64,000 bases of DNA from contig OZ245855.1 in the NCBI GenBank assembly GCA_965229095.1, forward strand, positions 1,922,001 to 1,986,000, in the 5' to 3' direction. The notes under the pieces are model-generated. The model worked only from the letters and a program-made list of their open reading frames with translations. It was not told the origin of the DNA and did no database searches. The stretch is from Taibaiella sp965229095 (GTDB lineage Bacteria > Bacteroidota > Bacteroidia > Chitinophagales > Chitinophagaceae). A program made the position numbers and the translations under genes. Shown here one piece after another: positions 25,795 to 35,575 of the stretch. Position 1 is the stretch's first letter. Each line of letters opens with the position of its first letter.

Positions 25795-26882
25795 TTTGAT
25801 GATACCTCTAAATTTATCAATGCATCAAATTGTTTATTCAATAAATTCGAAACCCCATCAATTTCTGCCGCATTAATAAGTCCTTCTTCAACATCAAGAA
25901 TATTCCTGCAAGTTCCATCCTCCATCATCCTGTAAGCCGATACTTCAGCAGGATTTAACCAATAACTTTTCTCAATTACTTTACTAACCTCTCCAGCATC
26001 TTTCGCTTGGCCCAATTGCCAGGCGTACATCATGTTATTTAATGAGGTTAAGATGTAAGGGCTATGAGTTGTAAGGAATAGCGAGTTATTTAATACCAAT
26101 TTATCTACTAAAAACTCCATTAATCTCTTTTGAGTTTCGGGGAATAAATTCAGCTCTGGTTCTTCAATAATAATCTTACTCCCATGCTCAAATGCTTCTG
26201 AAAATTGCCAGTCAACAACCGATAATAAAGAAATATTCGTCTGAATGGCACTTGATGTTTCTATCAATTTATATTTTTCACTGTCCTTAAAGATGTATTC
26301 TTTTCCGTCAGCATATTGATATTTAACTCCAAGAATCCCTGAAAAATCATATTCAATTTTAGCTCGTTTGGCCCTATCTTGTAAACTATAAAACTCCAAG
26401 AAATAAGTAGGGATATCTATCCTCCCTGCATTTGCAACCAGTAAATCTGTCCATGTTGCTGCATGGAATAACGAGCTAGCGCCTCTGTCTGCTGGAATAT
26501 ATTGCCAAAGCTTAAAATCCCAATGATACATTAAAGTCGTCGTATAATCCGATTCAAAAAAATCCGGTGAAATTCTGTGATCTTTTAATTCGAAAACCGT
26601 AATATCATTAATTAAGTACTTAATAGTAGAATCATCTTTAAGATAGTGTTCGATACTATGAACCCTTAATCTTCCTTTTAAAGACGCAATCGTAAGAAAA
26701 TTCCTGGCTTCAACATTTTTGGTAATAAAAAGCTCCGTAAGGAATCGATTTAATACCTCTAACAACTTGGCCACAGTACTTTTTCCGGTTCCCTGATCTC
26801 CAATAAGCACATTAAATCTGCCAAGCTCTAGCTCGACAGACTTAATAGGTCCAAAATTCTTTATGATTAATTTTTCCTTCAA
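25791..26882 (-). CDS. AAA family (OLD/RecF-like) ATPase in the sdh operon
   Basis: A compact 363-residue ABC/SMC-type ATPase. It has Walker A GDQGTGKST (28-36), the 'YIPADRG' motif common to AAA_15/AAA_21 ATPases (128-134), signature-like 'SSAIQTNISLL' (210-220), Walker B IIIEEPELNLFP (237-248) and the 'TTHSPYIL' switch histidine (271-278). No TOPRIM domain follows, unlike OLD nucleases; the nuclease function may be supplied by the coupled 147-residue partner. The start is TTG at 26882, 25 bases after the sdhA stop. No in-frame ATG lies upstream. ATPase-nuclease pairs of this form are typical of phage-defence systems, which is the favoured but unproven role. Confidence 0.82.
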   Translation of the reverse strand: MKEKLIIKNFGPIKSVELELGRFNVLIGDQGTGKSTVAKLLEVLNRFLTELFITKNVEARNFLTIASLKGRLRVHSIEHYLKDDSTIKYLINDITVFELKDHRISPDFFESDYTTTLMYHWDFKLWQYIPADRGASSLFHAATWTDLLVANAGRIDIPTYFLEFYSLQDRAKRAKIEYDFSGILGVKYQYADGKEYIFKDSEKYKLIETSSAIQTNISLLSVVDWQFSEAFEHGSKIIIEEPELNLFPETQKRLMEFLVDKLVLNNSLFLTTHSPYILTSLNNMMYAWQLGQAKDAGEVSKVIEKSYWLNPAEVSAYRMMEDGTCRNILDVEEGLINAAEIDGVSNLLNKQFDALINLEVSSK

Positions 26883-26907
26883 TGCTTTATTAGCGGATTG
26901 CTTATGC

Positions 26908-28881
26908 TTATTTATAAGAACGCTGTGTCGGATGCATGATCTCGTAATTCAGCTCTTCTTTATGCAGCTCCCAATTATCGTTTCCTTTGTACTCCCAGGC
27001 AGCTACATACATAAACTGCTCGTCGTTACGTTTTGCTTCGCCGTCCTCGGTCTGCGATTCTTCCCTGAAGTGGCCGCCGCAGCTTTCTTCGCGGTTAAGT
27101 GCATCCATACACATCAGCTCGCCCAGTTCCATAAAGTCGGCTACCCTGTTGGCTTTGTCCAGTTCTGTATTCATGCCTTCGACGGTTCCGGGAATGCGTA
27201 CATTTTTCCAGAACTCTTCGCGCAGCGCACGGATCTCGGTGATGGCTTCACGCAGGCCTTTGGCATTACGCGCCATACCGCATTTATCCCACATGATCTT
27301 GCCCAGGCGCTTGTGCATGCTTTCTACCGACTCAGTGCCTTTGATACTCATCAGCTTGCTGATACGGTCCGCAACTTCTTTCTCTGCTTTTTCAAACTCG
27401 GGATGATTAGTCGGGATAGGCTTGGTCCTGATCTCATCGGCCAGGTAATTACCGATAGTGTAAGGAATCACGAAATAGCCGTCGGCAAGTCCCTGCATCA
27501 GGGCCGAAGCACCGAGGCGGTTAGCGCCGTGATCGCTGAAATTGGCTTCACCCAGGGCATACAGGCCGGGTACTGTAGTCATTAATTCATAATCCACCCA
27601 GATACCGCCCATGGTATAGTGTACCGCGGGGTAAATGCGCATCGGGGTTTCGTAAGGATTCTCACCGGTAATTTTTTCGTACATATCGAAAAGGTTACCG
27701 TATTTCTCTTTCACCACTTCCTTACCTAATTTGATCACCAAATCCATGGAAGGGTTATGGTTACCTTGCTTGTTGCATTCTATTTTACCATAACGCTCAA
27801 TGGCTGCGGCATAATCGAGGTACACTGCCTGGCGGCTGGAACCTACGCCATAACCGGCGTCGCAACGTTCTTTAGCTGCACGGCTGGCCACGTCGCGAGG
27901 TACGAGGTTACCAAAAGCAGGATACCTTCTTTCCAGGTAATAATCCCTTTCGTCCTCGGGAATATCGGATGCCTTGCGGGTATCGTTCTGTTTTTTAGGT
28001 ACCCAGATACGGCCATCGTTACGCAGCGACTCCGACATCAGGGTCAGCTTCGACTGGTGATCGCCGGATACAGGGATACAAGTAGGGTGGATCTGCGTAA
28101 AGCAGGGATTGCCGAAGTAAGCGCCTTTCTTATGCGCCTTCCAGGCTGCGGTTACGTTACTGCCCATAGCATTGGTAGACAGGTAGAACACGTTGCCATA
28201 ACCACCGCTGCACAGCAGTACAGCATGACCGAAATGGCGTTCCAGCTTACCGGATACCAGGTCGCGGGCTATGATACCCCTTGCCTTGCCATCGATCACA
28301 ACCACGTCCAGCATTTCGTGACGGTCGTACATCGTTACATTACCCAGGGCTACCTGGCGCTCCAGGGCCTGGTAAGCCCCGATGAGCAATTGCTGCCCGG
28401 TTTGGCCGGCAGCGTAGAAGGTACGTTGTACTTGCGTACCTCCGAAAGAACGGTTGCTGAGCAATCCACCATACTCACGGGCAAAGGGCACGCCTTGTGC
28501 TACGCATTGATCGATGATATTGGCGCTTACTTCAGCTAAGCGGTGAACGTTGGCCTCGCGTGCGCGATAGTCGCCGCCTTTAATAGTATCGTAGAAGAGA
28601 CGGAAGGTAGAGTCCCCGTCGTTCTGGTAGTTCTTGGCTGCATTGATCCCCCCTTGTGCCGCAATAGAATGCGCACGACGGGCCGAATCCTGGAAGCAGA
28701 ATGCTTTTACTTTATACCCCATTTCGCCCAGGGAAGCCGCCGCAGAGGCCCCTGCCAGGCCGGTACCGATCACGATGATCTCGATACTGCGCTTGTTGGC
28801 GGGGTTAACCAATTTACAATGGTCTTTGTAATCTGTCCACTTTTGGGACATCTCACCTGCTGGTATTTTAGAATTGATCAT
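26908..28881 (-). CDS. sdhA: Succinate dehydrogenase flavoprotein subunit
   Basis: A 657-residue flavoprotein. The FAD-binding dinucleotide fold is 'VIGTGLAGASAAASLGEMGYK', followed by the covalent-flavin histidine in 'RRAHSIAAQGGIN'. Catalytic-domain motifs include 'GGYGNVFYLSTNAMGS', 'HPTCIPVSGDHQSKL', 'PAVHYTMGGIWVDYE' and 'GEANFSDHGANRLGASAL'. Length and order fit the Bacteroidota SdhA/FrdA type. It oxidises succinate to fumarate. It follows sdhC by 98 bases, but sdhB does not directly follow. Confidence 0.96.
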   Translation of the reverse strand: MINSKIPAGEMSQKWTDYKDHCKLVNPANKRSIEIIVIGTGLAGASAAASLGEMGYKVKAFCFQDSARRAHSIAAQGGINAAKNYQNDGDSTFRLFYDTIKGGDYRAREANVHRLAEVSANIIDQCVAQGVPFAREYGGLLSNRSFGGTQVQRTFYAAGQTGQQLLIGAYQALERQVALGNVTMYDRHEMLDVVVIDGKARGIIARDLVSGKLERHFGHAVLLCSGGYGNVFYLSTNAMGSNVTAAWKAHKKGAYFGNPCFTQIHPTCIPVSGDHQSKLTLMSESLRNDGRIWVPKKQNDTRKASDIPEDERDYYLERRYPAFGNLVPRDVASRAAKERCDAGYGVGSSRQAVYLDYAAAIERYGKIECNKQGNHNPSMDLVIKLGKEVVKEKYGNLFDMYEKITGENPYETPMRIYPAVHYTMGGIWVDYELMTTVPGLYALGEANFSDHGANRLGASALMQGLADGYFVIPYTIGNYLADEIRTKPIPTNHPEFEKAEKEVADRISKLMSIKGTESVESMHKRLGKIMWDKCGMARNAKGLREAITEIRALREEFWKNVRIPGTVEGMNTELDKANRVADFMELGELMCMDALNREESCGGHFREESQTEDGEAKRNDEQFMYVAAWEYKGNDNWELHKEELNYEIMHPTQRSYK

Positions 28882-28979
28882 AACAGAAATTCTTTACCTT
28901 TTATCTTTTATGTGACACTCGCAATCAATTGCCCGCGCCGGTATGGTTTGTTTTATGAAAATAGAACTCCCGCTACAAC

Positions 28980-29696
28980 TTAATGGGCGCCGTGGGCATT
29001 AAATGCTGGAAAAGACGCTGCCTTAGGCAACCATTCAAAATGAAAGGCCACAGGCATTGCTATAAATATCAAGGGAACGATGATAGAAAAAGCGATACCG
29101 GTATAGTTAATCGCAGCTTTATATTTCTTGGTGCTCAGGCCCAGGGTTTGGAAAGCACTCCAGAAACCATGCATCAGGTGCCAGGATAAGGAAATACATC
29201 CCAGTACATATACGATCACCACCAGCCCGTTCTGGAACAAAAGCTCCATTTCGTAGTACAGGTCTTTTTCGTGGCCTGTCATCAATTGCTGCCAGCGGTT
29301 AGGCGCCCAGAAATGATACAGGTGCAATACGAGGAATATCAGGATAAGGGTACCTAGTAAGCCCATGGAACGGCTGTACCAGCTACTGTTCTTATTGCCG
29401 GCATAGGAAGCATAAGCGATAGGACGCTTGGCCCGGTTCTGAAAAGTAAGCATTAGCCCCTGGACGATGTGCAGAATGATACCCACAAACAACCCGATCT
29501 CGGCAGCGCGGGTCAGCGGATTGGAACCCAGGAAGTGTGCGGCCTTAGCGTAAGCTTCATAACTTCTGCCATCCGGCAAAAATATCAGGGCATTAACGTA
29601 GCAGTGTACACACAAAAAGAGGATGAGCGATACACCGGTAATACCCATAACCAGTTTTTTACCAATAGAAGATGTAAAAGCGTGTTTCCAATTCAT
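28980..29696 (-). CDS. sdhC: Succinate dehydrogenase cytochrome b subunit
   Basis: A 238-residue integral membrane subunit with five hydrophobic helices and histidines in the helices ('FLCVHCYVNALIF', 'GIILHIVQGLML', 'LVLHLYHFWAP', 'SLSWHLMHGFWSAFQTLGL') that would ligate the two hemes of the type B di-heme enzyme. It anchors SdhA-SdhB in the inner membrane and reduces menaquinone. It is the first gene of the operon, with a promoter box at 29749-29756. Confidence 0.94.
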   Translation of the reverse strand: MNWKHAFTSSIGKKLVMGITGVSLILFLCVHCYVNALIFLPDGRSYEAYAKAAHFLGSNPLTRAAEIGLFVGIILHIVQGLMLTFQNRAKRPIAYASYAGNKNSSWYSRSMGLLGTLILIFLVLHLYHFWAPNRWQQLMTGHEKDLYYEMELLFQNGLVVIVYVLGCISLSWHLMHGFWSAFQTLGLSTKKYKAAINYTGIAFSIIVPLIFIAMPVAFHFEWLPKAASFPAFNAHGAH

Positions 29697-29748
29697 AATG
29701 CAAGTAAGAAAAAATTGAATTGTAATTTTTTTGTCATTTTTTCGGGTG

Positions 29749-29756
29749 CAAAGTTA
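29749..29756 (-). promoter_or_regulatory. -7 box of the sdh operon
   Basis: TAACTTTG followed by C on the minus strand, 52 bases before the sdhC ATG. It should drive sdhC, sdhA, the inserted cassette and sdhB together. Confidence 0.5.
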
Positions 29757-29856
29757 ATACCCAAAAACAAGAAATACTAACTATTTTTTAAATTCGTATA
29801 TCAACAGAGGGTTATCATTAAAGGTTTTACAACACTGCTCCAGCCCGTAACCCGGC

Positions 29857-32800
29857 TCAGAAATCAGGAGTGGCATAGGCTTCGGAGCCTGTATTTACAT
29901 CATAAAAATCCCTGCCCGAATCGCTTTTGCTGATCCATAGTTTCCGCAATTGTTCCGCGATCTGCTTGTCCTGCCCGCTTGCCGTGGTTACCAGTTTTTT
30001 ATTGGTGAGCAATAACAGGTCGTCATAGCCTTCGGCCGGTTTTCCCTTTTCCTGGAACACACTGCTGATGGCCAGCTTCCAGTCTGCCGACTCTTTCAGC
30101 TTGTATTTAAAGAAGTAACTGGTAACGGTTTTATTCTTTTGCACTACGGGCGGATGGCTCAACAAAGCCAGGGTGTCCAGCCGGCTGCCATAGGAGGCAT
30201 GGATAAGGTCGGAAGCTATCGCTTCCCCACTCCGGTATTGTTTTGGAAAGAGCTCGGTATGATTCGCTTTTTTTAGTTGCCGCCACAGTTCATTCCGGTA
30301 CGTTTTTTCCATAGCCAGCGCTTTCCAAATGCTATCGGCAACGGGTTGTTTGTAACGGAGCATGACCAGGGCCGTATGCATTTTTACGAAAGAATTGCCC
30401 TGGGTCAGCAACTTATCGAAGAATTTGGGCAAATTGGGATTCTTGTCATAAAAAGGAGCCAGTAACCTTACATAGGTCAGCATATCGGCATTAGCTCCTG
30501 TAGTACTATTACCGCTTGCATTCCTGTAGATACGTTTGTAATTGATCTCTTCCTTGTCCCTCCCTTGCGTGCTTTCTGCTGCATACTGCATTTTTTTAAG
30601 CGCTATCTTGGCATCAAAATAAATATTACCGGCAAAATCTTCATAAAGAGCGGGCCTGATATAATTACTATCCAGCAGCGATGCCAGCAATTCTCTCACC
30701 GGCGCTTTAAAATCCTCGATAGAAGTAAGGGTCATGATCTCGGGAAAAAGCATTGCCGCCAGCTTTAGGCTATCGTTATACCGGCTGAACAAATCGTTGT
30801 ACTCGTAGCTGCTTTCAAAGGCGGGTGGGTCCTGGAGGATCAGCTCTTTAAAAAGGCGGGTAGCCGGCGGGCGGCCTATCCTTACCAGGGCTTTCAGGAT
30901 ACTATTCTGAAAAATGGTAGTGTCGCCGGCATCCAGGTACATTTGCTTCAACTGTGCGATCAGGTCGCTTGTTACTATACTATCGTTGATCTGCCCTAGC
31001 TCTGTAATAAGCTTTGCTTTGGTATCGTAATAATCCGGGCTTTTGGGGTCCAGTTGCTTTATGGCAGCCATAAGCCGGGGGTATCCCTCTTTATTGAAGG
31101 CAACGGAAGACAAAGCCAGCTTTGCCTGCTTACTTACCAAGCTGTCTTTGCTGTAATAATTCTTGAAAAACAGGTCTTGCTTGTTATCAAACAAATAACC
31201 GGGCCTGTCTTTGCCGGCAAAGCGGAAGGTAGTACTGAAATCGGCCAGGAAGCTGCTTAAGGGAAGCGTGCTGTCCCTCATGGTACTGGCCGTGATCATA
31301 TCCATTCCTTTCAGCAATACCAGTTTCCGGATCAGGCGGGTGCTGCCCGTATCCGACCATTCGAGCATCCAGGCCTGTACACCAGGCCCCCGGTCCAGCT
31401 TTATTTTATGTTGCAATACCAGGCTGCTGTCGGGGCGGAACTGGTTGTTCCAGAAAGTGGTGCTGTCTTCGACGCTGTAATATTCCGGGTATCTGTAATG
31501 GTTCACGACGATTACCTCCCCCGTTTCCTCCGAAACAAAATTGGCATAATCATCATCGGGTATTTCTTTATAAAAAGTTTCTTTCCGCAACAGGGGTTCG
31601 CTGCGCTTCACGTACAGCATCATATCTTCTATATCAGCATCCAGCAACGGACGTACACTTGTATTTACGGTAAAGCGGGAAGCGGTATCTGTAAATAGTT
31701 GCGCCTGCGGATAACGGAAAGGGCTAAATTCAAAGGAATTGAAAAAGGCAGTGGCATCTTTGCCCTGGTTCCGGGACCGGTGTATCAATAAATAATACTG
31801 CGGCCCAAACAGCACAGCTCTGGCCTGAACATAGGAGCCATCTTTGGCTCGTAACATCACTTCTTTTGCCGGCCTGCCTTTGTAGGTAATGTTACGGTAT
31901 GTTTTTTTATCTTCCCACTGGTCGTAGCTGGCCAAACTTTCGGTTATCAGCATCAGGTCAAAGGTATCTGCTTCGATAAAATTGAAGCTGTAAATACTTT
32001 TCCTGAAAACGGCATAACGGTCGCCGGTCTTCGGATCGGTTGCTTCGTATTTCCATTCCGGCAGGTTATCGTCGCCGGCGCTCCTGTAAATTACCTTGGG
32101 GGCTCCAGGCATGCTAACGCGAAAGCCACCGGAAGCAGGGCTATAGGTCGTCCAGGCTGTGTTCAGGGGTTGTTCTCTCAACTCAATGGAATTAAAGAAG
32201 GTCTCCGCTTCTGTACCGTTGACATAATCGCCTTTGCCTCCCATTTTAAAGACGAGCAGCTCCGAAGGCGTGAAAAACAACTGGTAATGCTGCATATCCC
32301 CTTTTCGGGTCTTGTTCCGGATATCCATACCGGGATAACCGTTCTTCGCGATGGTTTTATTGGACAGGATCGTGCCGGGGATATTTTCATACAGCAGGCT
32401 GTCGGCCATTTTCAGGATATACTGTTCGCTATAGCCATTGAAGATAGTATTGGTCTTGATACGGGTAATGAGGTAATAGGAACCGTTACCCATATCGGCA
32501 TAATGTTCTAGGTCCATATTCCGGCTTTCGATATTGTTGAGCCTGCCGGGTACAGATACACTGTAAAAGCTGTCGGCCGCATATTGCCGGGTAAAGGTTA
32601 CGGGAACCGTAAGCGAATCGATGTGTTTCTTTTGCATGGCATCCCGGTCCTGCATGTAAACAGGGCGCAGGGTATATCCTTTTTTTCTGAGTATCTCGAT
32701 CACGCCCCGGCTGCCGGGCAGGTGAGCCGCGCCTACGCCTACAAACAGACTTTGGTGCTTCATGATGCTGTCCATCGAAGCAGCCTGTATCTCATTGCGC

Positions 32801-33543
32801 TTGTAGAGAAATTTTTCGGTAAAGCTCTGGGCATATTCCGTGATCCTGTTGACAGAATCCAGCATATCCAGGTCGCCCCGCCGGTAGGCATCCTGCAGGG
32901 TCTGGTTCAGGTCGTAGTATTGGGCTCCATCCAGGTCGGGGCGCTTCTTCTCCTTATCGGCTGCGGCATCTACCACTGCTTCCATCATCATACGCTGCGC
33001 TCCTACAAAGGTTTCCACCCCCGCCGTTTGCTTACCCAGCTTTTTGCCCGTTTGGTAAATGTAAAGATCCAGGTAGGTATCTTCCTGGAAATTATCCATA
33101 CGGCTCTCGTTGCGGTACAATAAAGCATCGTTGAGGGCCGGTTCGAAGCGCAGCGATTCCCGGAACAACGACAGGAAGTCGCCTTCGGTAAAGGAGTTTT
33201 CTTTCAGGTAATCGGTATAATAAGTAGCGTTATAGTATTTATAGATTTCTCCCTGCTTATTCATACGGGGTATCTCGCTTTGCCATTGCTCGGGATTAAG
33301 CTCTATAGCCACTACATCGGCACTCCTGATAGCTGCATAAAAACTATCGCTCAGGTGAAAAACCATTTTATTGCTGATGTGCATGGTACCAAACAGGTAA
33401 GAGGGCTTCTGCAAACCATTGCCGGTAATTTCCCATAACAGGCTTTTATAGGATTTTTCTTTGTCTTGTGCCCTCAGACCCAATGTAGAAAATAAGATGA
33501 TCCCTGCCGTTGCAACAGGTACGAAACAAGAAGGAAAACGCAT
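29857..33543 (-). CDS. Giant TraB/GumN-family protein
   Basis: Product of 1228 residues from the chosen ATG, with a signal peptide (ATAGIILFSTLGLRAQ). The N-terminal ~300 residues are a TraB/GumN domain: 'KPSYLFGTMHISN' (first GxxH), 'VVAIELNPEQW', 'RNESRMDNF' and 'FVGVGAAHLPGSRGVIEILRKKGYTLRPV' (second GxxH). This fold is related to Tiki metalloproteases. The remaining ~900 residues are unassigned beta-rich then helical sequence, far longer than usual (about 300-400). An earlier in-frame ATG (33603) would hide the signal. It is presumably periplasmic or surface-exposed; substrate unknown. Confidence 0.82.
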   Translation of the reverse strand: MRFPSCFVPVATAGIILFSTLGLRAQDKEKSYKSLLWEITGNGLQKPSYLFGTMHISNKMVFHLSDSFYAAIRSADVVAIELNPEQWQSEIPRMNKQGEIYKYYNATYYTDYLKENSFTEGDFLSLFRESLRFEPALNDALLYRNESRMDNFQEDTYLDLYIYQTGKKLGKQTAGVETFVGAQRMMMEAVVDAAADKEKKRPDLDGAQYYDLNQTLQDAYRRGDLDMLDSVNRITEYAQSFTEKFLYKRNEIQAASMDSIMKHQSLFVGVGAAHLPGSRGVIEILRKKGYTLRPVYMQDRDAMQKKHIDSLTVPVTFTRQYAADSFYSVSVPGRLNNIESRNMDLEHYADMGNGSYYLITRIKTNTIFNGYSEQYILKMADSLLYENIPGTILSNKTIAKNGYPGMDIRNKTRKGDMQHYQLFFTPSELLVFKMGGKGDYVNGTEAETFFNSIELREQPLNTAWTTYSPASGGFRVSMPGAPKVIYRSAGDDNLPEWKYEATDPKTGDRYAVFRKSIYSFNFIEADTFDLMLITESLASYDQWEDKKTYRNITYKGRPAKEVMLRAKDGSYVQARAVLFGPQYYLLIHRSRNQGKDATAFFNSFEFSPFRYPQAQLFTDTASRFTVNTSVRPLLDADIEDMMLYVKRSEPLLRKETFYKEIPDDDYANFVSEETGEVIVVNHYRYPEYYSVEDSTTFWNNQFRPDSSLVLQHKIKLDRGPGVQAWMLEWSDTGSTRLIRKLVLLKGMDMITASTMRDSTLPLSSFLADFSTTFRFAGKDRPGYLFDNKQDLFFKNYYSKDSLVSKQAKLALSSVAFNKEGYPRLMAAIKQLDPKSPDYYDTKAKLITELGQINDSIVTSDLIAQLKQMYLDAGDTTIFQNSILKALVRIGRPPATRLFKELILQDPPAFESSYEYNDLFSRYNDSLKLAAMLFPEIMTLTSIEDFKAPVRELLASLLDSNYIRPALYEDFAGNIYFDAKIALKKMQYAAESTQGRDKEEINYKRIYRNASGNSTTGANADMLTYVRLLAPFYDKNPNLPKFFDKLLTQGNSFVKMHTALVMLRYKQPVADSIWKALAMEKTYRNELWRQLKKANHTELFPKQYRSGEAIASDLIHASYGSRLDTLALLSHPPVVQKNKTVTSYFFKYKLKESADWKLAISSVFQEKGKPAEGYDDLLLLTNKKLVTTASGQDKQIAEQLRKLWISKSDSGRDFYDVNTGSEAYATPDF

Positions 33544-33752
33544 AAGATAACGGGGAGCTGAAAGCCAGCTTTCATTTACTTGCGAATGTACTACATAAAT
33601 CACACATATATCGGCATATCAGCCCGGAGGCACAGGTTTTAAGGCTGCCCTGCCCTACAGTTTATTGCTGTTTTTAATACTTCCTTATCATCTTTTCAGA
33701 CAGCATTTGTGTTTACCTGATAAACCAATACAAGGTGATGTCACGACTGTAA

Positions 33753-33768
33753 CCGTTTTTAAAAACGG
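33753..33768. repeat. 16-bp perfect palindrome
   Basis: CCGTTTTTAAAAACGG, about 40 bases before the sugar-dehydrogenase ATG. It could be an operator or a small hairpin. Confidence 0.35.
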
Positions 33769-33808
33769 CTGTGGCATCTAACCTATTCCTAACCAAAACT
33801 ATATTCTT

Positions 33809-35506
33809 ATGCGCCTACTACATTTACCCTTCCTCTTGCTGACCATGGCCTTTACGTCCAGCATCCCCGGGATCGTACGATCGCAACCGGTATTGCAATA
33901 TACTCCGGCTATTGCTACAGGCCTCAGCAATCCCATCGATATTGTGCATGCAGGCGATGCCAGCAACCGCCTCTTTATTGTACAAAGGGGCGGTACGGTA
34001 CGTGTGTACAACCAGTCTCTTGGCTTTATCCGTAATTTCCTTACCGTGAGTGGCATCGGTACCGCAGGTGAAGGCGGCTTGCTGAGTATGGCCTTCCACC
34101 CTTCCTACGCGACCAATGGTTTTTTCTATGTGTACTATACCCTCCCCGACCTTAGCCTGGAAATTGCCCGCTACCACGTAAGCAGCACCAACCCGGATAG
34201 TGCCGACGTAGCTTCCAAGCAAGTAGTCCTGAATATTCCCCACCCGGTGAACTCCAATCATAACGGTGGTAAATTGCTTTTCGGCACCGATGGTTATCTG
34301 TACCTGGGTACCGGTGATGGCGGCGGCGGCGGCGATGTTCCCAATAACGCACAGAATGGCAATGTCCTGCTGGGCAAAATGCTGCGGCTCAATGTGACTA
34401 CTACCGCTACGGCTCCTTTTTATACCATCCCTCCCGATAACCCTTATGTATCCGATCCCAATGTGCTTGACGAGATATGGGCGCTCGGGCTGCGCAACCC
34501 TTTCCGCTGGAGCTTCGACCGGAGCAATGGCGATATGTGGATCGCCGATGTAGGCCAGGGCGCTTACGAGGAAGTGAATTACCGGACCGCAGCCACAACC
34601 GGGGGTATTAATTATGGCTGGCGCTGCTATGAAGGTACAACAGCCTATAATACGGCGGGTTGCCAGGCAGCCTCTGCTTACGTCTCTCCCATCTTTACTT
34701 ATACGCACAATAATGTGACCGGAGGCTCATCCATTACCGGGGGCTATGTGTACCGGGGGCCCGACTATCCGGCATTGAGCGGGTACTATATATGCGCCGA
34801 TTATGTTTCGGGCAACCAGTGGACAATAGGTCCCAATGGCAGCGGCGGCTGGAACACTTTCCAGCAGAATTCCGCTGCTTTTCCCGGCAGCCTCGTTGCC
34901 TTTGGCGAAGCCGAAAACGGGACTCTATACGCTGCTTCTTTGAACGGGAACGCCGTCTACAAGGTACAGCTATCGGCAGTACTACCGCTTACCCTCACTT
35001 CTTTTACCGGGGTATATAAACACAATACAACCTACCTGGATTGGGAAACAGCGGCAGAAGAAGCGCTTGACCGCTTTGAAGTGGAATACAGCGACAATGG
35101 CATCCAATACCGACATGCCGGTATGGTATCGGCCCGTAATAAGGCTACTGCCTATACCTTCGCCCACTATATCCCGATGCAGGGACGATTGTACTACCGT
35201 TTAAAGATGATAGACCAGGACGGGCAGTCCCGGTATTCCAATATTATTACGGTAAATACCGCATCTGGCAATGCCTCGCTTATCTACCCTACGGTAATCA
35301 ACGATAACACGCTTCGCCTGTTGCTCGGGGAAGCCTATAAAGAGCTCCGCATTGTGGCCACTAACGGCAGCCTGGTATTGCGACAAAGCCTGGAAGGGCA
35401 AAGCGGCGGGATGAGTATTCCCCTCACCGGCCTCACAGCGGGCATGTACCTGGTACACCTGGAAGGTGAAGGCAAACGGGAGGTGCAAAAGATCATCCTG
35501 CAATAA
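33809..35506 (+). CDS. PQQ-dependent sugar dehydrogenase domain protein with T9SS signal
   Basis: A 565-residue protein with a signal peptide and a glucose/sorbosone dehydrogenase six-bladed propeller from about residue 35 to 390: 'GLSNPIDIVHAGDASNRLFIVQRGG', 'GEGGLLSMAFHPSYATNGFFYVYYT', 'NHNGGKLLFGTDGYLYLGTGDGGGGGD', 'WALGLRNPFRWSFDR' and 'ADVGQGAYEEVNY'. A T9SS sorting domain closes it, with 'LPLTLTSFTGVYKHNTTYLDWETAAEEALDRFEVEYS' leading into a C-terminus ending in 'GMYLVHLEGEGKREVQKIILQ'. It is expected to be surface-exported and to oxidise aldose sugars using PQQ and calcium. No PQQ synthesis genes are in the window. Confidence 0.88.
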   Translation: MRLLHLPFLLLTMAFTSSIPGIVRSQPVLQYTPAIATGLSNPIDIVHAGDASNRLFIVQRGGTVRVYNQSLGFIRNFLTVSGIGTAGEGGLLSMAFHPSYATNGFFYVYYTLPDLSLEIARYHVSSTNPDSADVASKQVVLNIPHPVNSNHNGGKLLFGTDGYLYLGTGDGGGGGDVPNNAQNGNVLLGKMLRLNVTTTATAPFYTIPPDNPYVSDPNVLDEIWALGLRNPFRWSFDRSNGDMWIADVGQGAYEEVNYRTAATTGGINYGWRCYEGTTAYNTAGCQAASAYVSPIFTYTHNNVTGGSSITGGYVYRGPDYPALSGYYICADYVSGNQWTIGPNGSGGWNTFQQNSAAFPGSLVAFGEAENGTLYAASLNGNAVYKVQLSAVLPLTLTSFTGVYKHNTTYLDWETAAEEALDRFEVEYSDNGIQYRHAGMVSARNKATAYTFAHYIPMQGRLYYRLKMIDQDGQSRYSNIITVNTASGNASLIYPTVINDNTLRLLLGEAYKELRIVATNGSLVLRQSLEGQSGGMSIPLTGLTAGMYLVHLEGEGKREVQKIILQ

Positions 35507-35575
35507 TTATGATATTTATCATTTCCCGCAGCGGCCTTTAGATCTGAAAAAGGGGCTGTATAAATGCAGACCTTT

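Noticed and set aside
25344..26892. Cassette in sdh as an insertion sequence or integrative element
   Set aside because: There is no transposase, integrase or long terminal repeat; only weak 11/15 junction repeats were seen, so it is listed as a cassette and not a mobile element.
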